Source of the DNA: JAUASW01 sp036880965
GTDB lineage: Bacteria; Pseudomonadota; Gammaproteobacteria; Burkholderiales; Burkholderiaceae_C
Assembly: GCF_036880965.1 (NCBI RefSeq)
Contig: NZ_JBAJMV010000006.1
Location: 1 to 64,000 of the forward strand
Direction: 5' to 3'
DNA length: 64,000 bases
Shown: piece by piece, positions 32,356 through 41,649 of the stretch
How positions within the stretch are numbered: position 1 is the stretch's first letter
Layout of the letters: every line of letters starts with the position of its first letter
Translations under genes and position numbers: made by a program
Notes under the pieces: model-generated
What the model was told of the DNA's origin: nothing
Seen by the model: the letters and a program-made list of their open reading frames with translations, nothing else
Databases searched by the model: none

Positions 32356-33210
32356 ATGAGCCGCCAGGATCGCCCGCCATTCGACATCACCAGCGCCAGC
32401 CTGCACGCCTATGTGGACGGCCAACTGGCGCCGCTGGACGCCGAAGCCGTGGCCGACTGGCTGCGCCAGCATCCCGAGGAAACGCAGGCGGTGCTCGACT
32501 GGCGCAGCCAGCGCGGCGCGCTGCAAGGCCTGCATGCCGAATTGCTGGACGAGCCCCTGCCGGAGGAACTGCTGCGCCCGCTGAAGCGGCAGCGCAGTGC
32601 GGCCAATGCCTCGCGCTGGTTGCGCCAGGGTCTGGCCGCAGCGGTGCTGCTGGCCGTCGGTGGCCTGGCCGGCTGGAATGCCCGCAGCCTGAACGCGCCA
32701 GCCTCGGCCATGCAGGCCAGCGCAGCGCCCAGCTTTGTGCGAGATGCAGCCATCGCCCATGTGCTCTACCAGCCCGAGCAGCGCCACCCGGTCGAAGTGT
32801 CTGCGGCAGAGCAGGCGCATCTGGTGCAGTGGCTCAGCAAGCGCCTGGGCACGCCGCTGGCCGTGCCCGATCTCACCAGCGCCGGCTTCAATCTGGTGGG
32901 TGGCAGGTTGTTGCCCGCGGGCCAGGCCGATGCGCTTGGCGCGCAAGCGACGCCGGGGCTGGCACGAGCGCTCTTCATGTTCGAGTCGACGGCCGGCGAG
33001 CGGGTGACGCTCTATGTCTCGGTGCGCCAGCCCGGCGATGAAGCGCCGGCCGCCTTCCGCTTTGCCCCGGTCTCGCAATTGCCGGGCAACGGCACGCAGA
33101 GCTTCTACTGGCTGGAGGGCAGACTGGGCTATGCCTTGAGCGGCCAGATCTCCAGGGAGCGCCTGGCCCAGCTCGGCGGCCTGGTGTACGCGCAGCTGAT
33201 CAAGCCTTAA
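32356..33210 (+). CDS. Membrane anti-sigma factor
   Basis: A 284-residue single-pass protein. A cytoplasmic N-terminus of about 85 residues (LHAYVDGQLAPLDAEAVADW, typical of transmembrane anti-sigma regulators) is followed by TM at about 89-108 and a periplasmic domain of about 170 residues. It should hold the ECF factor encoded just upstream at the membrane until an envelope signal arrives. The zinc motif HxxxCxxC is absent, so it is not of the ZAS class. ATG 32356 gives the family start. Confidence 0.85.
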   Translation: MSRQDRPPFDITSASLHAYVDGQLAPLDAEAVADWLRQHPEETQAVLDWRSQRGALQGLHAELLDEPLPEELLRPLKRQRSAANASRWLRQGLAAAVLLAVGGLAGWNARSLNAPASAMQASAAPSFVRDAAIAHVLYQPEQRHPVEVSAAEQAHLVQWLSKRLGTPLAVPDLTSAGFNLVGGRLLPAGQADALGAQATPGLARALFMFESTAGERVTLYVSVRQPGDEAPAAFRFAPVSQLPGNGTQSFYWLEGRLGYALSGQISRERLAQLGGLVYAQLIKP

Positions 33211-33240
33211 GCCTGATTCGCGCCTGATTCGCGCCTGATC
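33211..33240 (+). repeat. Short tandem repeat, 11-nt unit
   Basis: Two full GCCTGATTCGC units and a partial third (GCCTGATC) run straight on from the anti-sigma stop codon. It lies in a 132-nt gap before the symporter gene, in which I see nothing else. Confidence 0.7.
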
Positions 33241-33342
33241 CTGGCCTGGTCTGGTTATGACCCGCTGCGCCGCGGGAATGGGCAGGCATGGTCGGCGCTG
33301 ACCATAATCGGCCGGCTCGTCCACTCCCATGCCCCCACGCCG

Positions 33343-34809
33343 ATGACTGCTCCGCTGCTGCTTTGTGTCGTGCTTGTCTATTTCGCCTTGCTGCTGGGCG
33401 TGGCCTGGTTTGCCTCGCGCGGGGCCGACAACGAGAGCTTCTTCGTCGGCAACCGCAGCAGCAACTGGCTGCTGGTGGCCTTCGGCATGATCGGCACCTC
33501 GCTGTCGGGCGTCACCTTCATCAGCGTGCCAGGTGCCGTGGGCGCGACGCAGTTCAGCTATTTCCAGATCGCCCTGGGTCAGATGATCGGCTACGCCGTG
33601 ATCGCCTTCGTGCTGCTGCCGCTGTACTACCGGCTGAGACTGACCTCGATCTACCACTACCTCGGTGAACGCCTGGGCCCGCGCAGCTACCGCACCGGCG
33701 CCAGCTTCTTCATCATCTCGCGCACGCTCGGCGCCACGGCGCGTCTCTACCTCGTGGTGCGCATCCTGCAGGACGCCATCCTTGACAGCTTCGGTCTGCC
33801 CTTCTGGCTCACCACGGCCGTGCTGCTGGTGATGATCCTGCTCTACACCTTCGAAGGCGGCGTGAAAACCATCGTCTGGACCGACACCTTGCAGACCGCC
33901 GGCATGCTCACAGGCCTCGTGGTCTGCCTGGTGTGGCTGATGCAATCGATGGGGCTGGATTTCTCCGGCGCGGCCACGGCGCTCTCCGACAACGGGCTCT
34001 CCAAGGTCTTCGTCACCGAGCCTGACAGCCGCCTCTTCTGGGGCAAGCAGTTGCTGGCCGGCGCCTGCATCGCCATCGCGATGACCGGCATGGACCAGGA
34101 GATGATGCAGAAGAACATCTCGGTGAAACGCCTGGCGGATTCACAGAAGAACATCGTATTGATGAGCATCATCATGCTGGGCGTGGTCCTCTTGTTCCTG
34201 GTGCTGGGCGGGCTCCTGCAGATCTATGCGCAGCAGCACGGCATCATGGCCCGCGGTGACGCGCTCTTCCCCACCGTCGTGCTGCAGCATCTGCCGGCCG
34301 TGGTGCAGCTGATCTTCATCGTGGCGCTGATCTCGGCACTGTTCCCGAGCGCCGACGGCGCCATCACCGCCCTGACCTCGAGCTTCTGCATCGACCTCCT
34401 GGGTCTGCAGCGCCGCGATGACTGGACCGAAGCCCGCAAGAAGCAGGTGCGTCAGCGCGTGCACCTGGGCTTTGCCGCGCTCTTCCTCGTGCTGGTGCTG
34501 GTGTTCCGCTGGGTCGACAACCCGAGCATGATCGGCCTGATCCTCAAGCTCGCCGGCTACACCTACGGACCGCTGCTGGGCCTGTTCGCCTTCGGCATGC
34601 TGACGCGGCGCAGCGTCAAGGACCCGTTGGTGCCCGTGGTTGCGCTGGCCGCGCCCTTGCTGTGCTGGATCGTGGACAGCCAGCAGAAGGCGTTGTTCGG
34701 CGGCTATGAGCTGGGGCTGGAATTGCTGGTGCTGAATGCGGGGCTGACGTTTGCGGGGCTGATGGCGGTCAGCCGCAAAGTCCCCACAGTTCAATCGAAG
34801 CGGAACTGA
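33343..34809 (+). CDS. Sodium:solute symporter (SSS family)
   Basis: A 488-residue transporter with about 13 hydrophobic segments. It has the family features FVGNRSSNWLLVAFGMIGTS near the N-terminus, GVTFISVPGAVG, and ALISALFPSADGAITALTSS, the sodium-site helix. It imports an organic solute with sodium; the substrate is not readable. ATG 33343 is the first residue of a clean N-terminal TM. Its 3' end overlaps the 3' end of the convergent MORN gene by 19 nt. Confidence 0.88.
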   Translation: MTAPLLLCVVLVYFALLLGVAWFASRGADNESFFVGNRSSNWLLVAFGMIGTSLSGVTFISVPGAVGATQFSYFQIALGQMIGYAVIAFVLLPLYYRLRLTSIYHYLGERLGPRSYRTGASFFIISRTLGATARLYLVVRILQDAILDSFGLPFWLTTAVLLVMILLYTFEGGVKTIVWTDTLQTAGMLTGLVVCLVWLMQSMGLDFSGAATALSDNGLSKVFVTEPDSRLFWGKQLLAGACIAIAMTGMDQEMMQKNISVKRLADSQKNIVLMSIIMLGVVLLFLVLGGLLQIYAQQHGIMARGDALFPTVVLQHLPAVVQLIFIVALISALFPSADGAITALTSSFCIDLLGLQRRDDWTEARKKQVRQRVHLGFAALFLVLVLVFRWVDNPSMIGLILKLAGYTYGPLLGLFAFGMLTRRSVKDPLVPVVALAAPLLCWIVDSQQKALFGGYELGLELLVLNAGLTFAGLMAVSRKVPTVQSKRN

Positions 34810-35966
34810 AATTCCTGTTCGAACACATGCCGACCCGGGCAGTAGTAGCTGTTGATCAAGCCCTTCCTGAGTGAGCTGACCATTGCGGCATGCACCTTGT
34901 CGTCGCCTGGATGCTTGAGCGCCACCGCTCGCACGTCCTTGACTCGACCATCGTCGACGAACACCACGACTTTGTAGAGCGCCTCGCCCGTCCAGGTTTC
35001 GTTCAAAAGGGGCACCTCAGGCTTGCCCATGCGAGTGCAGATGGTCCGAGGCTGCTTGGCAATCGGTGAGAACAACATGGGCTGCAAATGGATGCTCAGA
35101 GCGCGTCGGATCTCTAACGCCACCGGCTTGACCAGCTCTGCGCCATCAGCCCCGCTGTAGAGCCCCTGATCCGTCGGCGTGCCAGCCAGGAATTCGCCTT
35201 CGTAGCGCCAGCCAGTGGCCGAGACGGCAACTCCTGAAACGTACCAATGTCGTTCCGTAAAGTCCCCCTCGTAGCTGGTGCCGGTGGGCAACTGGATCCG
35301 ACCATGGCCCGCTGGTTCGCCACGCACGAACCCGCCTTCATAGGTCGACCCGTCGCGCCAGCGATAGCGGCCCCTGCCCGATGGACGGTCTGCGTCGAAA
35401 TGGCCCTCGAAGCGATCACCGCCGAAGAAGGTCATGGTGCCCTCGCCCTCACGCTTGTCGTTGACCCAGGGACCTTCGTAGACGTCGTTGCTCACATAGC
35501 GCTGTCGACCATGGCCGTGCCGGAGGCCCGCAACGAAAGCGCCTTCGTAGCTGTCTCCGTTCTTCCAGAGCATTCGTCCTTGGCCTGTCGCATGGCCACC
35601 TAGAAAGTCGCCCTGATAGCGTTCGCCGCTGGGCAGGTCGAGACTGCCCTTGCCGGTTCGGACGCCATTGACAAATGCACCTTGGTACACAGTGCCATTG
35701 GCCATCTTGAGCAGTCCTTGACCGGTACGCCGCCCAGCCACGAAGTCACCTTCGTAGCGCATGCCGTCCACCCACAGCATGACGCCGCGTCCGTGCGGCA
35801 GCCCATCGACAAGCGGGCCCTCATAGTGCCGGTCAGCTACGTAGTTCTGGATATTGAGGTTGGTCGAACTCGCGCCCGCTTCCACAGCCTGCGCTGCACT
35901 GACCGAGGCAAACAGGCTCGTTGCCAGCGCCACCGTCACCGTCACCGCGTGGATTGGTCTGATCAT
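34791..35966 (-). CDS. Periplasmic MORN-repeat protein with TonB-type C-terminal domain
   Basis: A 391-residue exported protein. It has a signal peptide (HAVTVTVALATSLFASVSAAQA), then nine to ten MORN repeats (pattern YEGxFxxGxxxGxG) from about 45 to 275, then a C-terminal domain at about 300-391 (ALYKVVVFVDDGRVKDVRAV, ending EFQFRFD). That domain resembles the TonB/TolA C-terminal fold. MORN repeats bind lipids or proteins; TonB-C domains contact outer-membrane receptors. The combination suggests an envelope scaffold. ATG 35966 follows GGGGAG, and the longer frame to 36143 is rejected. It diverges from the hydrolase gene. Confidence 0.82.
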   Translation of the reverse strand: MIRPIHAVTVTVALATSLFASVSAAQAVEAGASSTNLNIQNYVADRHYEGPLVDGLPHGRGVMLWVDGMRYEGDFVAGRRTGQGLLKMANGTVYQGAFVNGVRTGKGSLDLPSGERYQGDFLGGHATGQGRMLWKNGDSYEGAFVAGLRHGHGRQRYVSNDVYEGPWVNDKREGEGTMTFFGGDRFEGHFDADRPSGRGRYRWRDGSTYEGGFVRGEPAGHGRIQLPTGTSYEGDFTERHWYVSGVAVSATGWRYEGEFLAGTPTDQGLYSGADGAELVKPVALEIRRALSIHLQPMLFSPIAKQPRTICTRMGKPEVPLLNETWTGEALYKVVVFVDDGRVKDVRAVALKHPGDDKVHAAMVSSLRKGLINSYYCPGRHVFEQEFQFRFD

Positions 35967-36094
35967 GGGGCTCCCCGAGACTGATTCTTGTTGGCGCGCA
36001 TTGTGGATCAAGCGCAAGCCTGCACGTTTCGCCGGCCTTGCCAACAGGCGGCCGGGCTGGCAGCCTCGCGGCTTCACTGCTGAAGGAACAAGTG

Positions 36095-37195
36095 ATGTCT
36101 CTCGCTCTGAAACGCCTGCTGCTCGGCGCTGCCGCAATGCCATGCCTGCTGGCTTCGGCCCTGGCCGCCACGCCGGCCCCGGCCATCAACGAAGCCGGCA
36201 TCCAGGAAGTCGTGAGCGCCGTCATGCGCGAGCAGTCCATCCCCGGCATGGCGGTGGGCGTGCTGCACGAGGGCAAGCTGATCTACGCCAAGGGCTTCGG
36301 CAAAGCGAACCTCGAATGGAACCTGCCGGTGACGCCGGACACCGTCTTCATGATCGGCTCGATCAGCAAGCCCATGCTTTCGGTGGGCATCAACCTCCTG
36401 GCAGAGCGGGGCAAGCTCGGCCTGGACGACCCGGTGTCCCGGCACATTCCCGGCACGCCGGCCAGCTGGCAGGGCATCACGCTGCGGCACCTGCTGAACC
36501 ACACCTCGGGCATACGGCGCGAGTCGCCGGCCTTTGACGGCGACAAGGCGCGGCCCGACATCGACTTGATCAGCGCCACCTTCGCTGCGCCGCTGGACTT
36601 CCCGACAGGCAGCAAGAGCCAGTACTGCAATGTCTGCTACTTCACGCTGGCCGAGGTGATCACACGGGTAAGCGGCGAACCCTGGCGCAGCTTCATGGCC
36701 CGCGAGGTGTTTGCGCCGGCCGGCATGACGGTGACGCGCACGACCTCCAACACCGACCTGATACCGCAGCGTGCCGGCTCCTACCTGCTGAAGGACGGCA
36801 AGCAGCTCAACGTGCCCGAATGGGCGGCATTGCGGCCCAGCGGCGCCTTTGTGTCTTCGCTGAATGACATGGCGAAGTGGGAAGCCGCCCTGTACGCCAA
36901 CAAGATCCTGAAGGCCGAAAACCTGGCCGCGATGGCCCGGCCCGGCCTGCTGGCCGACGGCAAGCTCGCGCCCTTTGGCACGTCAGGTGGCGGCTACGGC
37001 CTGGGCTGGCAACTGAGCCAGTTCCAGGGCCAGCGCCGCGTGGCCCATGGCGGCTCGCTGGCGGGCTTCCGCTCCATGCATGCGCGCTACCCGGACAGCG
37101 GCCTGGCCATCATCGTGCTCACCAACGGCGCCGGCGCGCGCACCGAACAGATCGAGAACCTGCTGGCCGAGCGCGTGCTGGCGCCGCAGCGCTAG
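36095..37195 (+). CDS. Serine beta-lactamase-like hydrolase (class C fold)
   Basis: A 366-residue exported protein. After a signal peptide (LLLGAAAMPCLLASALAA) comes the beta-lactamase/DD-peptidase fold. The nucleophile motif is S89-I-S-K92, the second motif Y177-C-N179 (usually YSN/YAN), and the KTG position is HGG (VAHGGSLAG). This pattern is typical of esterase/peptidase-like EstB/LACTB homologues rather than true beta-lactamases. ATG 36095 follows GAAGGA. It shares a 128-bp divergent promoter region with the MORN gene. Confidence 0.87.
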   Translation: MSLALKRLLLGAAAMPCLLASALAATPAPAINEAGIQEVVSAVMREQSIPGMAVGVLHEGKLIYAKGFGKANLEWNLPVTPDTVFMIGSISKPMLSVGINLLAERGKLGLDDPVSRHIPGTPASWQGITLRHLLNHTSGIRRESPAFDGDKARPDIDLISATFAAPLDFPTGSKSQYCNVCYFTLAEVITRVSGEPWRSFMAREVFAPAGMTVTRTTSNTDLIPQRAGSYLLKDGKQLNVPEWAALRPSGAFVSSLNDMAKWEAALYANKILKAENLAAMARPGLLADGKLAPFGTSGGGYGLGWQLSQFQGQRRVAHGGSLAGFRSMHARYPDSGLAIIVLTNGAGARTEQIENLLAERVLAPQR

Positions 37196-37198
37196 CCG

Positions 37199-37489
37199 CT
37201 AGACCTTCAGCTCGAACACCTCGGCCGCCGCGCGTTCCTCGGCGCTGTGCCCGGCCAGGGCCTGGTCCCACTCGGCGCCACTCGCGCCATGCGTGGCCGT
37301 GAGGCCGCTGATCATCGAGTTGGTTTCTTCCGTGGCACCGTCGAACTCGGCGACCTGCTCACGGCTTTCGAGAAAAAGCCGTGCCACCGCATAGCCGCCG
37401 GAGTCAATCAGCACCAGGTAGCGCGCCGCCTTGCGCAGCGCCGTGTGGTGGTGCTTGGACGGGGTTTCCATGCCGAATCCCTGGCTCAT
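37199..37489 (-). CDS. Hypothetical small protein
   Basis: A 96-residue soluble protein I do not recognise. It has a short basic start with HHH, a central predicted beta-hairpin (ARYLVLIDSGGYAVARLFL), then an acidic helical end. ATG 37489 is preceded by CAGGAG, supporting translation. The frame extends to 37678 without another ribosome site and would overlap the SRPBCC start. It converges with the hydrolase (3-nt gap). Confidence 0.6.
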   Translation of the reverse strand: MSQGFGMETPSKHHHTALRKAARYLVLIDSGGYAVARLFLESREQVAEFDGATEETNSMISGLTATHGASGAEWDQALAGHSAEERAAAEVFELKV

Positions 37490-37631
37490 GTCGACTCCTG
37501 ACTGCGCGTGTCCGCACAGACCTAGGCTATCACCGGCGCGCCGGCTGTGTCTGCCTGCCGATGTCGAAATCACGTATCGTCGCCCGTCGTGAATCCAGAG
37601 GGACTTCCTCGGCCGACAAGGGATCAGCACC

Positions 37632-38081
37632 ATGTCCAGCACCAATACCATCCGCCTCCACCGCATCCTCGCTGCCACGCCGGACAGCGTCTACCGCGCC
37701 TTCCTCGACGCCGCGGCGATGGCCAAGTGGCTGCCTCCGCATGGTTTCACCGGCACGGTCCACGCGATGGATGCCAAGGTCGGCGGCCATTACCGGATGA
37801 GCTTCACCAACCACGCCAACCAGCAAAGCCATTCCTTCGGCGGCGAGTACCTGGAACTGGTACCGGGCGAGAAGCTGCGCTACACCGCCCAGTTCGATGA
37901 CCCCAACCTGCCCGGCACGATGCAGACGACGGTCACGCTGCGTCAGGTCTTCTGCGGCGTCGAGATGCATGTGGTGCAGGAAGGCATTCCCTCGATGATC
38001 CCGCCCGAGGCCTGCTATATGGGCTGGCAGCAATCGCTGACGCTGCTCGCCCAGCTGGTCGAGACGGCTGTCACCGAATAA
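37632..38081 (+). CDS. SRPBCC/AHSA1-family protein
   Basis: A 149-residue START-like helix-grip protein. The AHSA1/activator-of-Hsp90-like pattern is clear (VYRAFLDAAAMAKWLPPHGF, VGGHYRMSF, GGEYLELVPGEKLRYT and the C-terminal GWQQSLTLLAQLVE helix). The family binds hydrophobic ligands; a specific role is unknown. In many bacteria such genes sit with ArsR or YafY regulators, but none is adjacent here. The ABC exporter begins 54 nt downstream. Confidence 0.85.
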   Translation: MSSTNTIRLHRILAATPDSVYRAFLDAAAMAKWLPPHGFTGTVHAMDAKVGGHYRMSFTNHANQQSHSFGGEYLELVPGEKLRYTAQFDDPNLPGTMQTTVTLRQVFCGVEMHVVQEGIPSMIPPEACYMGWQQSLTLLAQLVETAVTE

Positions 38082-38135
38082 GGCTCAAGCCTCGCGAGCA
38101 CCGTTCGAGGGTCGCTCCTAGAATCGCCACCCTCC

Positions 38136-39881
38136 ATGACGCTTTCCAAGATGCTCGCCGGCTTCGTACGCCGGCACTGGCCCAAGTACCTCGCCGCGGC
38201 AGCCATGCTGGCCACGATTGCGGTGCTGACCGTATGGATTCCGCGTCAGGTGGGCCAGGTGGTCGACGGCATGATCGCGGGAAGAGTCGCCGGTCAGGCC
38301 CTGCTGATCGAACTGGCCAAGCTGGTGGCCGCCGGTGCGGCCATCTATGGCCTGCGCGTGGGCTGGCGGCTGGCGCTGTTCAGCACAGCCTACAAGCTGG
38401 GCCGCGAGCTGCGCATCCGCCTGTACGAGCGCCTGAGCCTGCAAGGCCCGGCCTTCTTCCAGAGCAAGCGCACCGGCGACCTGATGGCGCTGGCCACCAA
38501 TGATGTCGATGCCGTCGAGCTGGCGGCAGGCGAAGCGATGTTGGCGGCCTTCGACGGCACGCTGACCCTGGTGCTGGTCATCGCGATGATGACGCTGGGC
38601 GTGGACTGGCGCCTCGGCCTGGCAGCCCTGCTGCCCTTCCCGCTGATGGCGCTGGCGTTCTGGCGCATCTCCGAGCATGTGCACCAGGCCTGGAAGCAGT
38701 CGCTGGAACGCTTCTCTGCGCTGAACCAGCATGTGCAGGAGAACCTGGCCGGCGTGCGCACCGTGCGCGCCCTGGGCCTGGTCGAGCGCAGCGAAAAGCA
38801 GTTCGTGCAGCTGGCCGACAGCGCCGGCGAGGCGGGCTTCCGCGCCCAGCGCTGGGAGGCGGCATACGAGCCTGCCGTGGGCATGACGCTGAGCGCGGCG
38901 CTGGCCATCGCGCTGGGCCTGGGGGGCTGGCTGGTGGCACACAAGGAGCTGTCGATCGGCCAGCTCACCGCCTTCACCATGTATCTGGGCCAGCTGATCT
39001 GGCCGATGTTCGCGGCGGGCTGGGTGCTCTCGCTGATCGAGCGGGGCCGCGCCGCCTGGGGCCGGCTCTCGCCGATGCTGGACGAGCCCTTGAGCCTGGC
39101 CGACCACGGCACGGCCGGCCGTCCGGCCGAGATGCGCCTGACCCTGCGCGACCTGAATTTCACCTACCCCGGCAGCGAGCGCGCGGCCATCGAGGACGTC
39201 TCGATCACGCTGCCGGCAGGCCAGACGCTGGGCGTGGTCGGCCCGACCGGCGCGGGCAAGTCGACGCTGATCCGCCTGCTGCTGCGCCAGTTCGAACCGG
39301 CACGCGGCAGCATCTCGCTTGGGGGCCAGGTCTTGCCTGAGTTCACACTGGCAGCCCTGCGTGAGACCCTGGCCTGGGTGCCGCAGGAGCCCATCCTTTT
39401 CTCGGCGACCATTGCCGAGAACATCGCCCTTGCAAGGCCTGATGCGTCGCGCGAAGAGATCGAGGAAGCCGCCCGTCTGGCTGCGGTGCATGACGATATT
39501 GCCCGGCTGCCGCAGGGCTATGAAACCCTGGTCGGCGAGCGCGGCGTGACGCTCTCGGGCGGCCAGCGCCAGCGCGTGGCGATTGCCCGCGCGCTGCTGG
39601 CCCGGGCGCCGCTGCTGATGCTGGACGATGCGCTGTCGGCCGTGGACACCGGCACCGAGACGCAGATCCTCGAGCACCTGCGTGAGCAGCGCCAAGGCCG
39701 AAGCGTGATCATCGTCAGCCACCGTCTCAGCGCTGTGATGGATGCAGACCGCATCGTGGTGCTGCGCCACGGCCGCGTCACCGAGCGCGGCACGCATGCC
39801 GAGCTGCTGGAGCAGCATGGCTGGTATGCCGCGCAATGGCGCTATCAACAACTGGAGGCCAGCCTTGACGCAGAAGCCTGA
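38136..39881 (+). CDS. ABC exporter half-transporter, degenerate-site subunit (MdlA-like)
   Basis: A 581-residue protein with six TMs (about 15-315) fused to an ATPase. Walker A is GPTGAGKST from 369, the signature LSGGQRQR from 473. Walker B ends LMLDDALSAVD (Asp497-Asp498), where the catalytic Glu is replaced by Asp, as in E. coli MdlA. It pairs with the next gene product, whose start lies inside this gene's end. Together they would form a heterodimeric multidrug/lipid-type exporter with one canonical ATP site. Substrate unknown. Confidence 0.88.
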   Translation: MTLSKMLAGFVRRHWPKYLAAAAMLATIAVLTVWIPRQVGQVVDGMIAGRVAGQALLIELAKLVAAGAAIYGLRVGWRLALFSTAYKLGRELRIRLYERLSLQGPAFFQSKRTGDLMALATNDVDAVELAAGEAMLAAFDGTLTLVLVIAMMTLGVDWRLGLAALLPFPLMALAFWRISEHVHQAWKQSLERFSALNQHVQENLAGVRTVRALGLVERSEKQFVQLADSAGEAGFRAQRWEAAYEPAVGMTLSAALAIALGLGGWLVAHKELSIGQLTAFTMYLGQLIWPMFAAGWVLSLIERGRAAWGRLSPMLDEPLSLADHGTAGRPAEMRLTLRDLNFTYPGSERAAIEDVSITLPAGQTLGVVGPTGAGKSTLIRLLLRQFEPARGSISLGGQVLPEFTLAALRETLAWVPQEPILFSATIAENIALARPDASREEIEEAARLAAVHDDIARLPQGYETLVGERGVTLSGGQRQRVAIARALLARAPLLMLDDALSAVDTGTETQILEHLREQRQGRSVIIVSHRLSAVMDADRIVVLRHGRVTERGTHAELLEQHGWYAAQWRYQQLEASLDAEA

Positions 39882-41649
39882 AGTCGAGGCGGGTGTCGCG
39901 GCCGGCGCCAGGCCCGAGAGCCCCTGGGCCTCGCTGGGCCTGCTGTTGGAAGCGGCCGAACCCGAGCGGCCCCATCTCGTACGCGGGTTGCTCTGGTTGA
40001 TCGCCGCCGCGGCCATGGAAGCTGCCGGCCCGGCGCTGGGCAAGCACTACATCGACGCCTACCTGCTGCCGGGCAACTTCGACATCGAGGCCATGGCCGG
40101 CCTGCTGGCCGCTGTGCTCCTGAGCGGCTGGGCCGCCTGCTGGATACGCTACGGCCAGCTCGCGCGCATGGCCGGTGTGGCACGGCGCTCGGTCCTGCGG
40201 CTGCGTGAAAAGGTCTTTGCCCATGTGCTGGCCCTGCCGATGGCCTTCTTCGACAAGGCCATCACCGGCGCCTTGGTCAGCCGCGTCACCAACGACAGCG
40301 AAGCGGTCAACCAGCTCTACCGCCAGGTGCTCTACGTGATGCTGGACTCGGGCATCGTGGTCATCGGCTCCATCGCGGCGATGGCCTGGCTGGATTGGCG
40401 GCTGATGCTGATCGTGCTGGCGCTCGTGCCCTCGGTCGTCCTGATCATCTGGTTCTACCAGCGCTGGAGCGCACCGGCCGTGGCCCAGCAGCGCGCGCTG
40501 CGCAGCGACATCAATGCCCAGATGGCCGAGAGCATGGCCGGCATGGCGGTCTTGCAGTCGGCCGGCGCCGCGCCGCGCTTTGCCGCCCGCTTTGCCGACT
40601 TGAACCAGCGCCACTGGGGCGCGCGCGTGGCCGAGCTGCGCGCCAATGCCTGGCTGCTGCGGCCGGCGCTGGACCTCTTGAACGTGCTGCTGCTGGTGAC
40701 CGTGATCTATGGTTTCGGCCAGCGTGATCTCTCGGGTATCGAGGTCGGCCTGCTCTATGCATTCCTCAGCTACATCTCGCGCGTGGTCGACCCGCTGATC
40801 CAGATCACCCTGCAGTTCGGCCAATTGCAGCAGTCGATGATCGCCGCCTCGCGCGTGCGCACGCTCTTGCGCGAAGCCGAAGCCAAGAAGCTCGGCACCG
40901 AAGGCGGCCAGATCACACGCGGCGGCATCGCCATCGACCATCTGCGCTTCGGCTACGACCCCGCGCATGCCGTGCTGCATGACCTGACCCTCGCCATCGA
41001 ACCGGGCAGTTTTGTCGGCATCGTCGGCCACACCGGCAGCGGCAAATCAACGCTTCTTTCGCTGCTGCTGCGCTTCTATGAAGCCCAGGAGGGCAGCATC
41101 AGGATCGATGGTCAGGCCCTCGGCGCGGTGCCGGACGCTGCCTTCCGGGCGGCTGTGGGCCTGGTGCCGCAAGAGCCCTACCTGCTGGCGGCCAGCGTGC
41201 GCGAGAACATTGCCATGGGTCGCGACATCAGTGATGAAGCCCTCACAGCCGCGGCCCGGGCGGCGCGCGTTGAAGGTTTCATCAACAGCTTGCCGCAGGG
41301 CTGGGACACGCCCCTGGGTGAAGGCGGCGCGCGCGTCTCGACCGGCCAGAAGCAGCTGATTGCCATGGCTCGCGCCCTGGCCGGCGCGCCCACGCTGCTG
41401 TTCCTGGATGAGGCCACCTCCAATATCGACAGCGCCACCGAAGCCCTGGTGGGCGAGGCGCTGCAGGCCCTGCGCGGACGGGTCACCATCGTGGCCATCG
41501 CGCACCGGCTGTCCACGATCCGCGAAGCCGACCAGATCATCGTCTTGAACCACGGCCGACTGGCCGAGCAAGGCACGCACCAGCAGCTGCTGGCGCATGA
41601 GGGCGGCATCTATCAGCGCCTGGTGGCACTGCAGGCGCTCGAAGAGTAG
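39865..41649 (+). CDS. ABC exporter half-transporter, catalytic-site subunit (MdlB-like)
   Basis: A 594-residue partner of the upstream exporter. It has six TMs (about 40-330), Walker A GHTGSGKST from 388 and Walker B FLDEAT with catalytic Glu516. The signature is degenerate (STGQKQ, 492-497) in place of LSGGQ. Thus its Walker B works with the partner's intact signature. The best start is TTG 39865, preceded by GGAGG at 6 nt and overlapping the upstream gene by 17 nt. No ATG in frame fits better, which makes tight translational coupling likely. Confidence 0.86.
   Translation: MTQKPEVEAGVAAGARPESPWASLGLLLEAAEPERPHLVRGLLWLIAAAAMEAAGPALGKHYIDAYLLPGNFDIEAMAGLLAAVLLSGWAACWIRYGQLARMAGVARRSVLRLREKVFAHVLALPMAFFDKAITGALVSRVTNDSEAVNQLYRQVLYVMLDSGIVVIGSIAAMAWLDWRLMLIVLALVPSVVLIIWFYQRWSAPAVAQQRALRSDINAQMAESMAGMAVLQSAGAAPRFAARFADLNQRHWGARVAELRANAWLLRPALDLLNVLLLVTVIYGFGQRDLSGIEVGLLYAFLSYISRVVDPLIQITLQFGQLQQSMIAASRVRTLLREAEAKKLGTEGGQITRGGIAIDHLRFGYDPAHAVLHDLTLAIEPGSFVGIVGHTGSGKSTLLSLLLRFYEAQEGSIRIDGQALGAVPDAAFRAAVGLVPQEPYLLAASVRENIAMGRDISDEALTAAARAARVEGFINSLPQGWDTPLGEGGARVSTGQKQLIAMARALAGAPTLLFLDEATSNIDSATEALVGEALQALRGRVTIVAIAHRLSTIREADQIIVLNHGRLAEQGTHQQLLAHEGGIYQRLVALQALEE

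Noticed and set aside
33211..33240. Tandem GCCTGATTCGC units as a regulatory iteron array
   Set aside because: Only two full copies and one partial, directly after a stop codon; too short to support a replication or regulatory role.
36095..37195. True beta-lactamase resistance gene
   Set aside because: SxxK and YxN are present, but the KTG position is HGG, which is typical of esterase or peptidase-like homologues rather than antibiotic-hydrolysing enzymes.
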